DNA from: Megalopta genalis
Taxonomy: Eukaryota > Arthropoda > Insecta > Hymenoptera > Halictidae
Assembly (NCBI RefSeq): GCF_051020955.1
Contig: NW_027476360.1
Location: 62,001 to 126,000, forward strand
Direction: 5' to 3'
DNA: 64,000 nucleotides
Below, piece after piece: positions 25,381 through 37,448 of the stretch. A model generated the notes under the pieces. It was given only the letters and a program-made list of their open reading frames with translations, had not been told where the DNA came from and searched no databases. The position numbers and the translations under genes are program-made. Numbering within the stretch: position 1 is the first letter of the stretch; each line of letters begins with the position of its first letter.

Positions 25381-25978
25381 GTATATCACAACTATTTGGA
25401 GCTAAACAATTTGCTTCGCATGGATTCGAAGATCAGCCTTCTACTTCGCATTGATTAGATGCTAAATCATGTGTTTCGCATGGGTTTGAAGCTAACTCGT
25501 TTTTTCGCTAGCAGTTGAAGCTAAATCATGTATATCACAAGTATTTGAAGCTAAACCATTTGATTCCCATGGATTTGAAGCTAAGCTTTCTACTTAGCAT
25601 TGATATGAAGATAAATCATGTGTTTCGCTTGGATTTGATGATAACTCGTTTGCTTCGCATGCTGTTGAAGATAAATCAAGTGTATCACAAGTATTTGGAG
25701 CTAAACAATTTGCTTCGCATGGATTCGAAGATCAGCCTTCTACTTCGCATTGATTAGATGCTAAATCATGTGTTTCGCATGGGTTTGAAGCTAACTCGTT
25801 TTTTCGCTAGCAGTTGAAGCTAAATCATGTATATCACAAGTATTTGAAGCTAAACCATTTGATTCCCATGGATTTGAAGCTAAGCTTTCTACTTAGCATT
25901 GATATGAAGATAAATCATGTGTTTCGCTTGGACTTGAAGCTAACTCGTTTGTTTCGCATGCTGTTGAAGCTAAATCAT
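25381..25978. repeat. Tandem duplication, 299-bp period (copy of 18,661-19,258)
   Basis: Both 299-bp repeats are present, each with a 29-bp D monomer (cgttttttcgctagcag). Since the tandem pair is also in the upstream block, it arose before the 6,720-bp-offset duplication. Confidence 0.9.
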
Positions 25979-26603
25979 GTATATCACAAGTATTTGAAGC
26001 TAAACCATTTGTTTCGCATGGATTCGAAGATTAGCCTTCCACATCGCATTGATTTGAAGCTAAATCATTTGTTTCGCATGGGTTTGAAGCTAACTCGTTT
26101 GTTTCGCATGCTGTTGAAGCTAAATCATGTATATCACAAGTATTTGAAGCTATATCATTTGTTTCGCATTTATTCGAAGATAAGCCTTCTACTTCGCATT
26201 GATTTTAATCTAAATCATGTGTTTCGCATGGATTTGAAGCTAACTCGTTTGTTTCGCATGCAGTTGAAGCTGAATCATGTATATCACAAGTAATTGAAGC
26301 TAAACTATTCGTTTCGCATGGATTCGAAGATAACCCTTCTTCTTCGCATTGATTTGAAGCTAGATCATTTGTTTCGCATGGATTTGATTCTAACTCGTTT
26401 GTTTCGCATGCTGTTGGAACTAAATCATGTATATCACAAGTATTTGAAGCTATATCATTTGTTTCGCATTTATTCGAAGATAAGCCTTCTACTTCGCATT
26501 GATTTTAATCTAAATCATGTGTTTCGCATGGATTTGAAGCTAACTCGTTTGTTTCGCATGCTGTTGAAGCTAAATCATGTATATCACAAGTATTTGAAGT
26601 TAA

Positions 26604-27440
26604 ACCATTTGTTTCGCATGGATTCGAAGCTAACTCGTTTGTTTCGCATGCTGTTGAAACTAAATCATTTATATCACAAGTATTTGAAGCTAAACCATTT
26701 GCTTCGCATGGATTCGAAGGTCAGCTTTCTACTTCGCATTGATTTGATGCTAAGTCATTTGTTTCAAATGGATTTCAAGCTAACTCGTTTGTTTCGCATG
26801 CAGTTGAAGCTAAATCAAGTGTATCACAAGTATTTGAAGCTAAACCATTTGATTCCCATGGATTTGAAGCTAAGCCTTCTACTTCGCATTGATTTGAAGC
26901 TAAATCATGTGTTTCGCTTGGATTTGAAGATAACTCGTTTGCTTCGCATGCTGTTGAAGCTAAATCATGTATATCAAAAGTTTTGGAAGCTAAACTATTC
27001 GTTTCACATGGATTTGAAGGTCAGTCTTCTACTTCGCATTGATTTGAAACTAAATCATGTGTTTCGCATGGATTTGAAGTTAACTCGTTTGTTTCGCATG
27101 CAGTTGAATCTAAATCATTTATATCGAAAGTATTTGAAGCTAAATCATTTGTTTCGCATGGATTTGAAGACAAAGCTTTTACCTCGCATTGATTTGAATC
27201 TAAATCATGTGTTTCGCATGAATGTGAAGCTAACTCGTTTGTCTCGCTTCCAGTTGAAGCTAAATCCATTATATAGCAAGTATTTTAACCTAAATCACTT
27301 GAATCGCATGGATTTGTAGTTAAACCTTCTACTACGCAATGCATGGAAGATAAATCATGTGTTTCGTTTGGACTTGAAGCTAACTCGTTTGTTTCGCATG
27401 CAGTTGAAGCTAAATCATGTATATCACAAGTATTTGAAGC
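26604..27440. repeat. L block, copy 2 of 5
   Basis: The block has the same series as copy 1 (A-to-D junction, gtttcaaatgg, gattcccatgg, gttttggaagc, landmark module). It lies inside the 24,710-27,570 block, so it was carried along by that duplication. Confidence 0.87.
27171..27350. repeat. Landmark module, copy 4 of 8
   Basis: The 180-bp module has catgaatgtg and atccattatatagc. It is the commonest form of the module. Confidence 0.9.
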
Positions 27441-27599
27441 TAAACCATTTGTTTCGCATGGATTCGAAGATCAGCCTTCTACTTCGCATTGATTTGAAGC
27501 TAAATCATGTGTTCCGCATGGATTTTAAGCTAACACGTTTGTTTCGCATGCAGTTGAAGCTAAATCATGTATATCACAAGTATTCGAAGCTGAACCATT

Positions 27600-28390
27600 T
27601 GTTTCGCATGGATTCGAAGATAAGCCTTCTACTTCGCATTGATTTTAATCTAAATCATGTGTTTCGCATGGATTTGAAGCAAAGTCGTTTGTTTCGCATG
27701 CTGTTGAAGCTAAATCATGTATATCACAATTATTTGAAGCTAAACCATTTGTATCGCATGGATTCGAAGATAAGCCACCTACTTCGCATTGATTTGTAGC
27801 TAAATCATGTGTTTCGCATGGATTTGAAGCTAAGTCGTTTATTTCGCATGCTGTTGAAGCTAAATCAAGTGTATCACAAGTATTTGAAGCTAAACAATTT
27901 GCTTCGCATGGATTCGAAGATCAGCCTTCTACTTCGCATTGATTAGATGCTAAATCATGTGTTTCGCATGGGTTTGAAGCTAACTCGTTTGTTTCACCTG
28001 CATTTGAAGCTATATCACTTATATTCTCAAGTATGTGAAGCTAAATCATTCGTTGCGCATGGATTTGAAGCTAAGCCAACAACTTCGCGTTGACTTGATG
28101 ATAAATTATGTTTTTCGCTTGGACTTGAAGCTAACTCGTTTGTTTCGCATGCTGTTGAAGCTAAATCATGTATATCACAAGTATTTGAAGCTAAACAATT
28201 TGCTTCGCATTTATTCGAAGCTAAGCCTTCTACTTCGCATTGATTTGAGGCTAAATCATGTGTTTCGCTTGGATTTGAAGCTAACTCGTTTGTTTCGCAT
28301 GCTGTTGGAACTAAATCATGTATATCACAAGTATTTGAAGCTATATCATTTGTTTCGCATTTATTCGAACATAAGCCTTCTACTTCGCAT
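27600..28390. repeat. Duplicated block, offset 7,409 bp (paired with 35,009-35,800)
   Basis: The block matches the downstream copy with shared gaaccatttg after gaagct, gcaaagtcg/gcaaagacg D monomers, agccacctac B monomers, the tcacctgcatttg monomer, a 31-bp E monomer with atattctcaag, and ttcgttgcgcatgg. One clear difference is gattagatg here against gatttgatg in the partner, which closes the plus frame in only one copy. Confidence 0.85.
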
Positions 28391-29490
28391 TGATTTTAAT
28401 CTAAATCATTGTATCGCATGGATTTGAAGCTAACTCGTTTGCTTCGCATGCAGTTGAAGCTAAATCATGTATATCACAAGTATTTGAAGATAAACCATTT
28501 GCTTCGCATGGATTCGAAGATCAGCCTTCCACTTCGCATTGATTAGATGCTAAATCATGTGTTTTGCATGGATTTGAATCTAACTCGTTTGTTTCGCATG
28601 CTGTTGAAACTAAATCATTTATATCACAAGTATTTGAAGCTAAACCATTTGCTTCGCATGGATTCGAAGGTCAGCCTTCTACTTCGCATTGATTTGATGC
28701 TAAATCATTTGTTTCGCATGGATTTGAAGCTAACTCGTTTGTTTCGCATGCTGTTGAAGCTAAATCATGTATATCACAATTATTTGAAGCTAAACCATTT
28801 GTATCGCATGGAATCGAAGATAACCCTTCTAATTCGCATTGATTTTAAGCTAAATCATGTGTTTCGCATGGATTTGAAGCTAACTCGTTTGTTTCGCATG
28901 CAGTTGAAGCTGAATCATGTATATCACAAGTATTTGAAGCTAAACTATACGTTTCGCATGGATTCGAAGATAAGCCTTCCACTTCGCATTGATTTGATGC
29001 TAAATCATGTGTTCCGCATGGATTTTAAGCTAACTCGTTTGTTTCGCATGCAGTTGAAGCTAAATCATGTATATCACAAGTATTTGAAGCTAAACCTTTT
29101 TCTTCGCATAGATTCGAAGATCAGCCTTCTACTTCGCATTGATTTGATGCTAAATCATGTGTTTCGCATGGATTTGTAGCTAACTCGTTTTTTCGCTAGC
29201 AGTTGAAGCTAAATCATGTATATCACAAGTATTTGAAGCTAAACCATTTGATTCCCATGGATTTGAGGCTAAGCTTTCTACTTAGCATTGATATGAAGAT
29301 AAATCATGTGTTTCCCTTGGATTTGATGATAACTCGTTTGCTTCGCATGCTGTTGAAGCTAAATCAAGTGTATCACAAGTATTTGAAGCTAAACAATTTG
29401 CTTCGCATGGATTCGAAGATCAGCCTTCTACTTCGCATTGATTAGATGCTAAATCATGTGTTTCGCATGGGTTTGAAGCTAACTCGTTTG
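28390..29490. repeat. Duplicated blocks shared with 37,449-38,399
   Basis: The left part (28,390-28,860) matches 37,449-37,919 at offset 9,059, including a shared 1-bp deletion in C (aaatcattgtatcgc). The right part (29,203-29,490) matches 38,112-38,399 at offset 8,909. This copy therefore holds about 150 bp more here than its partner, one pentamer's worth, with gattccgcatgg-like and aacctttttcttcgc variants not seen there. Confidence 0.82.
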
Positions 29491-30930
29491 TTTCGCATGG
29501 ATTTGATTCTAACTCGTTTGTTTCGCATGCTGTTGGAACTAAAACATGTATATCACAAGTATTTGATGCTATATCATTTGTTTCGCATTTATTCGAAGAT
29601 AAACCTTCTACTTCGCATTGATTTTAATCTAAATCATGTGTTTCGCATGGATTTGAAGCTAACTCGTTTGTTTCGCATGCTGTTCAAGCTAAATCATGTA
29701 TATCACAAGTATTTGAAGTTAAACCATTTGTTTCGCATGGATTCGAAGCTAACTCGTTTATTTCGCATGCTGTTGAAACTAAATCATTTATATCACAAGT
29801 ATTTGAAGCTAAACCATTTGCTTCGCATGGATTCGAAGGTCAGCTTTCTACTTCGCATTGATTTGATGCTAAGTCATTTGTTTCAAATGGATTTCAAGCT
29901 AACTCGTTTGTTTCGCATGCAGTTGAAGCTAAATCAAGTGTATCACAACTATTTGAAGCTAAACCATTTGATTCCCATGGATTTGAAGCTAAGCCTTCTA
30001 CTTCGCATTGATTTGAAGCTAAATCATGTGTTTCGCTTGGATTTGAAGATAACTCGTTTGCTTCGCATGCTTTTGAAGCTAAATCATGTATATCAAAAGT
30101 TTTGGAAGCTAATCTATTCGTTTCACATGGATTTGAAGGTCAGTCTTCTACTTCGCATTGATTTGAAACTAAATCATGTGTTTCGCATGGATTTGAAGTT
30201 AACTCGTTTGTTTCGCATGCAGTTGAATCTAAATCATTTATATCGAAAGTATTTGAAGCTAAATCATTTGTTTCGCATGGATTTGAAGACAAAGCTTTTA
30301 CCTCGCATTGATTTGAATCTAAATCATGTGTTTCGCATGAATGTGAAGCTAACTCGTTTGTCTCGCTTCCAGTTGAAGCTAAATCCATTATATAGCAAGT
30401 ATTTTAACCTAAATCACTTGAATCGCATGGATTTGTAGTTAAACCTTCTACTACGCAATGCATGGAAGATAAATCATGTGTTTCGTTTGGACTTGAAGCT
30501 AACTCGTTTGTTTCGCATGCAGTTGAAGCTAAATCATGTATATCACAAGTATTTGAAGCTAAACCATTTGTTTCGCATGGATTCGAAGATCAGCCTTCTA
30601 CTTCGCATTGATTTGAAGCTAAATCATGTGTTCCGCATGGATTTTAAGCTAACACGTTTGTTTCGCATGCAGTTGAAGCTAAATCATGTATATCACAAGT
30701 ATAAGAAGCTAATCCGTTTGTTTCGCATGGATTCGAAGATAAGCCTTCTACTTCGCATTGATTTGAAGCTAAATCATGTGTTTCGCATGGATTTGAATCT
30801 AACTCGTTTGTTTCGGATGCTGTGGAAGCTAAATAATGTATATCACAAGTATTGGAAGCTATATCATACGTTTCGCATGGATTCCAAGATAACCCTTCTA
30901 ATTCGCATTGATTTGAAGATAAATCATGTG
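29490..30930. repeat. Duplicated block, offset 9,479 bp (paired with 38,969-40,409)
   Basis: About 1.44 kb matches the downstream copy, including ctgttcaagc, an E monomer with acaactatttg, gcttttgaagc, an L block with landmark module, gtataagaagctaatcc, and a D monomer with ggatgctgtgg. It contains L block copy 3 (about 29,724-30,559). Confidence 0.87.
30290..30469. repeat. Landmark module, copy 5 of 8
   Basis: The 180-bp module has catgaatgtg and atccattatatagc and sits at the end of L block copy 3. Confidence 0.9.
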
Positions 30931-31280
30931 TTTCGCTTGGATTTGAAGATAACTCGTTTGCTTCGCATGCTGTTGAAGCTAAATCATGTATATCACAAGT
31001 ATTTGAAGTTAAACCATTTGTTTCTCATGGATTCGAAGATAATCCATCTATTTCGCAATGATTTGAAGCTAAATCATGTGTTTTGCATGGATTTGAATCT
31101 AACTCGTTTGTTTCGCATGCTGTTGAAAATAAATCATGTATATCACAATTATTTGAAGCTATATCATTTGTTTCGCATGGATTCGAAGATTAGCCTTCTA
31201 CTTCGCATTGATTAGATGCTAAGTCATGTGTTTCGCATGGGTTTGAAGCTAACTCGTTTGTTTCGCCTGCATTTGAAGCT

Positions 31281-31390
31281 ATATCACTTATATTCACAAG
31301 TATGTGAAGCTAAATCTTTCGTTTTGCATGGATTTGAAGCTAAGCCACCAACTTCGCGTTGACTTGATGCTAAATCATGTTTTTCGTTTG
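31281..31390. repeat. Representative ttcgcgttgac module with 31-bp monomer
   Basis: The module reads cctgcatttgaagctat, then atattcacaagtatgtg (a 31-bp E-type monomer, one base longer than usual), then ctttcgttttgcatgg, then taagcc with caacttcgcgttgac in B. Other copies, by the position of ttcgcgttgac, lie near 16.93, 23.20, 28.09, 35.50, 41.59, 42.34, 44.29 and 44.89 kb. They then lie near 46.24, 46.54, 46.90, 47.80, 49.01, 49.76, 51.26, 51.71, 52.76, 53.36, 53.66, 54.41, 55.31, 56.30, 57.41, 58.76 and 62.00 kb. It is absent from domain I. Confidence 0.85.
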
Positions 31391-31590
31391 GACTTGAAAC
31401 TAACTCGTTTGTTTCGCATGCTGTTGGAACTAAATCATGTATATCACAAGTATTTGAAGCTATATCATTTGTTTCGCATTTATTCGAAGATAAGCCTTCT
31501 ACTTCGCATTGATTTTAATCTAAATCATGTGTTTCGCATGGATTTGAAGCTAACTCGTTTGTTTCGCATGCAGTTGAAGCTGAATCATGT

Positions 31591-31890
31591 ATATCACAAG
31601 TATTTGAAGCTAAACCATTTGATTCCCATGGATTTGAAGCTAAGTTTTCTACTTAGCATTGATTTGAAGATAAATCATGTGTTTCGCTTGGATTTGAAGA
31701 TAACTCGTTTGCTTCGCATGCTGTTGAAGCTAAATCATGTATATCACAAGTATTTGAAGCTAAACCATTTGATTCCCATGGATTTGAAGCTAAGTTTTCT
31801 ACTTAGCATTGATTTGAAGATAAATCATGTGTTTCGCTTGGATTTGAAGATAACTCGTTTGCTTCGCATGCTGTTGAAGCTAAATCATGT
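31591..31890. repeat. Exact tandem duplication of one 150-bp pentamer
   Basis: Positions 31,591-31,740 and 31,741-31,890 are identical as far as I can see, with zero differences. The pentamer has the gattcccatgg A variant, the gttttctacttagc B variant and the tttgcttcgc D variant. It is the cleanest single-unit duplication in the window. Confidence 0.93.
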
Positions 31891-32813
31891 ATATCACAAA
31901 TATTTGCAGCTAAACCATTTGTTTCGCATGGATTCGAAGATAAGCCTTCTACTTCGCATTGATTTGAAGCTAAATCATTTGTTTCGCATGGATTTGATTC
32001 TAACTCGTTTGTTTCGCATGCTGTTGGAACTAAATCATGTATATCACAAGTATTTGAAGCTATATCATTTGTTTCGCATTTATTCGAAGATAAGCCTTCT
32101 ACTTCGCATTGATTTTAATCTAAATCATGTGTTTCGCATGGATTTGAAGCTAACTCGTTTGTTTCGCATGCTGTTGAAGCTAAATCATGTATATCACAAG
32201 TATTTGAAGCTAAACCATTTGTATCGCAAGGAATCGAAGATATGCCTCCTACTTCGCATTGATTTGAAGCTAAATCATGTGTTTCGCATGGATTTGAAGC
32301 TAACTCGTTTGTTTCGCATGCTGTTGAAGCTAAATCATGTATATCACAAGTATTTGAAGTTAAACCATTCGTTTCTCATGGATTCGAAGATAATCCATCT
32401 ATTTCGCATTGATTTGAAGCTAAATCATGTGTTTAGCATGAATTTGAATCTAACTCGTTTGTTTCGCATGCTGTTGAAACTAAATCATTTATATCACAAG
32501 TATTTGAAGCTAAACCATTTGCTTCGCATGGATTCGAAGATAAGCCTTGCACTTCGCATTGATTTGAAGCTAACTCATGTGTTTCGCATGGATTTGAAGT
32601 TAACTCGTTTGTTTCGCATGCAGTTGAAGCTAAATCATGTATATCACAAATATTTGCTGCTAAACCATTTGTATCGCATGGATTCGAAGATAACCCTTCT
32701 ACTTCGCATTGATTTGAAGATAAATCATGTGTTTCGCATGGATTTGAAGCTAACTCGTTTGTTTCGCATGCTGTTGAAGCTAAATCATGTATATCACAAG
32801 TATTTGAAGTTCA

Positions 32814-33650
32814 ACCATTTGTTTCGCATGGATTCGAAGCTAACTCGTTTGTTTCGCATGCTGTTGAAACTAAATCATTTATATCACAAGTATTTGAAGC
32901 TAAACCATTTGCTTCGCATGGATTCGAAGGTCAGCTTTCTACTTCGCATTGATTTGATGCTAAGTCATTTGTTTCAAATGGATTTCAAGCTAACTCGTTT
33001 GTTTCGCATGCAGTTGAAGCTAAATCAAGTGTATCACAAGTATTTGAAGCTAAACCATTTGATTCCCATGGATTTGAAGCTAAGCCTTCTACTTCGCATT
33101 GATTTGAAGCTAAATCATGTGTTTCGCTTGGATTTGAAGATAACTCGTTTGCTTCGCATGCTGTTGAAGCTTAATCATGTATATCAAAAGTTTTGGAAGC
33201 TAAACTATTCGTTTCACATGGATTTGAAGGTCAGTCTTCTACTTCGCATTGATTTGAAACTAAATCATTTGTTTCGCATGGATTTGAAGTTAACTCGTTT
33301 GTTTCGCCTGCAGTTGAATCTAAATCATTTATATCGAAAGTATTTGAAGCTAAATCATTTGTTTCGCATGGATTTGAAGACAAAGCTTTTACCTCGCATT
33401 GATTTGAATCTAAATCATGTGTTTCGCATGAATGAGAAGCTAACTCGTTTGTCTCGCTTCCAGTTGAAGCTAAATCCATTATATAGCAAGTATTTTAACC
33501 TAAATCACTTGAATCGCATGGATTTGTAGTTAAACCTTCTACTACGCAATGCATGGAAGATAAATAATGTGTTTCGTTTGGACTTGAAGCTAACTCGTTT
33601 GTTTCGCATGCAGTTGAAGCTAAATCATGTATATCACAAGTATTTGAAGC
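32814..33650. repeat. L block, copy 4 of 5
   Basis: The block has the same ordered series as the other L blocks. Private changes are gaagcttaatc near 33,170, tcgcctgcag in D near 33,307 and catgaatgag in the landmark module. The copy is therefore slightly more diverged. Confidence 0.87.
33381..33560. repeat. Landmark module, copy 6 of 8
   Basis: The 180-bp module has catgaatgag, a one-base difference from the commonest form. The next monomer reads gataaataatg and not gataaatcatg. Confidence 0.9.
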
Positions 33651-34430
33651 TAAACCATTTGTTTCGCATGGATTCGAAGATCAGCTTTCTACTTCGCATT
33701 GATTTGAAGCTAAATCATGTGTTCCGCATGGATTTTAAGCTAACACGTTTGTTTCGCATGCAGTTGAAGCTAAATCATGTATATCACAAGTATTTGAAGC
33801 TGAACCATTTGTTTCGCATGGATTCGAAGATAAGCCTTCTACTTCGCATTGATTTTAATCTAAATCATGTGTTTCGCATGGATTTGAAGCTAAGTCGTTT
33901 GTTTCGCATGCAGTTGAAGCTGAATCATGTACATCACAAGTATTTGCAGCTAAACCATTTGTTTCGCATCGATACGAAGGTAACCCTTCTACTTCGCATT
34001 GATTTGAAGCTAAATCATGTGTTTCGCATGGATTTGAATCTAACTCGTTTATTTCGCATGCTGTTGAAGCTAAATAATGTATATCACAAGTATTGGAAGC
34101 TATATCATACGTTTCGCATGGATTCCAAGATAACCCTTCTAATTCGCATTGATTTGAAGCTAAATCATGTGTTTCGCATGGATTTGAAGCTAACTCGTTT
34201 GTTTCGCATGCTGTTGAAGCTAAATCATGTATATCAAAAGTTTTGGAAGCTAAACTATTCGTTTCACATGGATTTGAAGATCAGTCTTCTTCTTCGCATT
34301 GATTTGAAACTATATCATGTGTTTCGCATGGATTTGAAGTTAACTCGTTTGTTTCGCATGCAGTTGAATCTAAATCATTTATATCGAAAGTATTTGAAGC
34401 TAAATCATTTGTTTCGCATGGATTTGAAGA

Positions 34431-34610
34431 CAAAGCTTTTACCTCGCATTGATTTGAATCTAAATCATGTGTTTCGCATGAATGTGAAGCTAACTCGTTT
34501 GTCTCGCTTCCAGTTGAAGCTAAATCCATTATATAGCAAGTATTTTAACCTAAATCACTTGAATCGCGTGGATTTGTAGTTAAACCTTCTACTACGCAAT
34601 GCATGGAAGA
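34431..34610. repeat. Landmark module, copy 7 of 8
   Basis: The 180-bp module has aatcgcgtgg in place of aatcgcatgg. Only the right half of an L block precedes it (from about 34,230). It lies 1,050 bp after copy 6, the shortest spacing between copies. Confidence 0.9.
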
Positions 34611-35008
34611 TAAATCATGTGTTTCGTTTGGACTTGAAGCTAACTCGTTTGTTTCGCATGCAGTTGAAGCTAAATCATGTATATCACAAGTATTTGAAGC
34701 TAAACCATTTGTTTCGCATTTATTCGAAGCTAAGCCTTCTACTTCGCATTGATTTGAGGCTAAATCATGTGTTTCGCTTGGATTTGAAGCTAACTCGTTT
34801 TTTCGCTAGCAGTTGAAGCTAAATCATGTATATCACAAGTATTTGAAGCTAAACCATTTGATTCCCATGGATTTGAAGCTAAGCTTTCTACTTAGCATTG
34901 ATTTGAAGATAAATCATGTGTTTCGCTTGGATTTGAAGATAACTCGTTTGCTTCGCACGCTGTTGAAGCTAAGTCATGTATATCACAAGTATTTGAAGCT
35001 GAACCATT

Positions 35009-35800
35009 TGTTTCGCATGGATTCGAAGATAAGCCTTCTACTTCGCATTGATTTTAATCTAAATCATGTGTTTCGCATGGATTTGAAGCAAAGACGTTTG
35101 TTTCGCATGCTGTTGAAGCTAAATCATGTATATCACAATTATTTGAAGCTAAACCATTTGTATCGCATGGAATCGAAGATAAGCCACCTACTTCGCATTG
35201 ATTTGTAGCTAAATCATGTGTTTCGCATGGATTTGAAGCTAAGTCGTTTATTTCGCATGCTGTTGAAGCTAAATCAAGTGTATCACAAGTATTTGAAGCT
35301 AAACAATTTGCTTCGCATGGATTCGAAGATCAGCCTTCTACTTCGCATTGATTTGATGCTAAATCATGTGTTTCGCATGGGTTTGAAGCTAACTCGTTTG
35401 TTTCACCTGCATTTGAAGCTATATCACTTATATTCTCAAGTATGTGAAGCTAAATCATTCGTTGCGCATGGATTTGAAGCTAAGCCAACAACTTCGCGTT
35501 GACTTGATGATAAATCATGTTTTTCGCTTGGACTTGAAGCTAACTCGTTTGTTTCGCATGCTGTTGAAGCTAAATCATGTATATCACAAGTATTTGAAGC
35601 TAAACAATTTGCTTCGCATTTATTCGAAGCTAAGCCTTCTACTTCGCATTGATTTGAGGCTAAATCATGTGTTTCGCTTGGATTTGAAGCTAACTCGTTT
35701 GTTTCGCATGCTGTTGGAACTAAATCATGTATATCACAAGTATTTGAAGCTATATCATTTGTTTCGCATTTATTCGAACATAAGCCTTCTACTTCGCATT
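35009..35800. repeat. Duplicated block, second copy of 27,600-28,390
   Basis: This is the partner at offset 7,409 bp. It carries the same atattctcaag 31-bp monomer, ttcgttgcgcatgg, and the NcoI-negative B/C series. Shared single-base length changes keep the offset constant across the block. Confidence 0.85.
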
Positions 35801-37448
35801 GATTTTAATCTAAATCATGTGTTTCGCATGGATTTGAAGCTAACTCGTTTGTTTCGCATGCAGTTGAAGCTGAATCATTTATATCACAAGTATTTGAAGC
35901 TAAACCATTTGATTCCCATGGATTTGAAGCTAAGTTTTCTACTTAGCATTGATTTGAAGATAAATCATGTGTTTCGCTTGGATTTCAAGATAACTCGTTT
36001 GCTTCGCATGCTGTTGAAGCTAAATCATGTATATCACAAGTATTTGAAGTTAAACCATTTGTTTCTCATGGATTCGAAGATAATCCATCTATTTCGCATT
36101 GATTTGAAGCTAAATCATGTGTTGAGCATGAATTTGAATCTAACTCGTTTGTTTCGCATGCTGTTGAAACTAAATCATTTATATCACAAGTATTTGAAGC
36201 TAAACCATTTGCTTCGCATGGATTCGAAGATAAGCCTTGCACTTCGCATTGATTTGAAGCTAACTCATGTGTTTCGCATGGATTTGAAGTTAACTCGTTT
36301 GTTTCGCATGCAGTTGAAGCTAAATCACGTATATCACAAATATTTGCAGCTAAACCATTTGTTTCGCATGGATTCGAAGATAACCCTTCTACTTCGCATT
36401 GATTTGAAGCTAAATCATGTGTTTCGCATGGATTTGAAGCTAACTCGTTTGTTTCGCATGCTGTTGAAGCTAAATCATGTATATCACAAGTATTTGAAGA
36501 TAATCCATTTGTTTCGCATGGATTCGAAGATAAGCCTTCTACTTCGCATTGATTTGAAGCTAAATCATTTCTTTCGCATGGATTTGATTCTAACTCGTTT
36601 GTTTCGCATGCTGTAGGAACTAAATCATGTATATCACAAGTATTTGAAGCTGTATCATTTGTTTCGCATTTATTCGAAGATAAGCCTTCTACTTCGCATT
36701 GATTTTAATCTAAATCATGTGTTTCGCATGGATTTGAAGCTAACTCTTTTTTTTCGTATGCAGTTGAAGCTAAATCATGTATATCACAAGTATTTGCAGC
36801 TAAACCATTTGTTTCGCATGGATTCGAAGATAACCCTTCTACTTCGCATTGATTTGAAGCTAAATCATGTGTTTCGCATGGATTTGAAGCTAACTCGTTT
36901 GTTTCGCATGCTGTTGAAGCTAAATCATGTATATCACAAGTATTTGAAGCTAAACCATTTGTATCGCAAGGAATCGAAGATATGCCTCCTACTTCGCATT
37001 GATTTGAAGCTAAATCATGTGTTTCGCATGGATTTGAAGCTAACTCGTTTGTTTCGCATGCTGTTGAAGCTAAATCAAGTGTACCACAAGTATTTGAAGC
37101 TAAACCATTTGCTTCGCATGGATTCGAAGATCAGCCTTCCACTTCGCATTGATTAGATGCTAAATCATGTGTTTCGCATGGATTTGAAGCTAACTCGTTT
37201 GTTTCGCATGCTGTTGAAGCTAAATCATGTATATCACAAGTATTTGAAGCTATATCATATGTTTCGCACGGATTCGTAGATAACCATTCTAATTCGCATT
37301 GATTTGAAGCTAAATCATGTGTTTCGCATGGATTTGAAGCTAACTCGTTTGTTTCGCATGCTGTTGGAACTAAATCATGTATATCACAAGTATTTGAAGC
37401 TATATCATTTGTTTCGCATTTATTCGAACATAAGCCTTCTACTTCGCA
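35801..37448. repeat. Mosaic pentamers related to 17-18, 23-24 and 43 kb
   Basis: The series runs gattcccatgg, tctcatggattcg with aatccatctatttc, tagcatgaatttg-like C monomers (here gagcatgaatttg), agccttgcacttc and aaatatttgcagc. It matches the ordered series near 17,040-17,760, 23,310-24,030, 32,360-32,790 and 43,480-43,900. An acggattcgtag A monomer near 37,270 also recurs near 17,800 and 24,670. Confidence 0.78.

Larger units (their letters stand above)
24710..27570. repeat. Large duplicated block, copy 2 of 17,990-20,850
   Basis: This is the partner at offset 6,720 bp, with the same internal order of NcoI-type A variants, the 299-bp tandem pair, an L block and a landmark module. The 24,030-24,700 stretch to its left is a mosaic that includes a tcgctaggaatcg A monomer and has no single partner. 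Confidence 0.9.

Noticed and set aside
31304..33529. Plus-strand open frames (up to 741 codons) as genes
   Set aside because: The period of 30 is a multiple of 3 and the consensus monomers have no stop in this frame, so long frames come free. The frame is repeatedly shifted by 29- and 31-bp monomers and closed by gattag. No start context, intron, promoter or non-repeat domain is visible.
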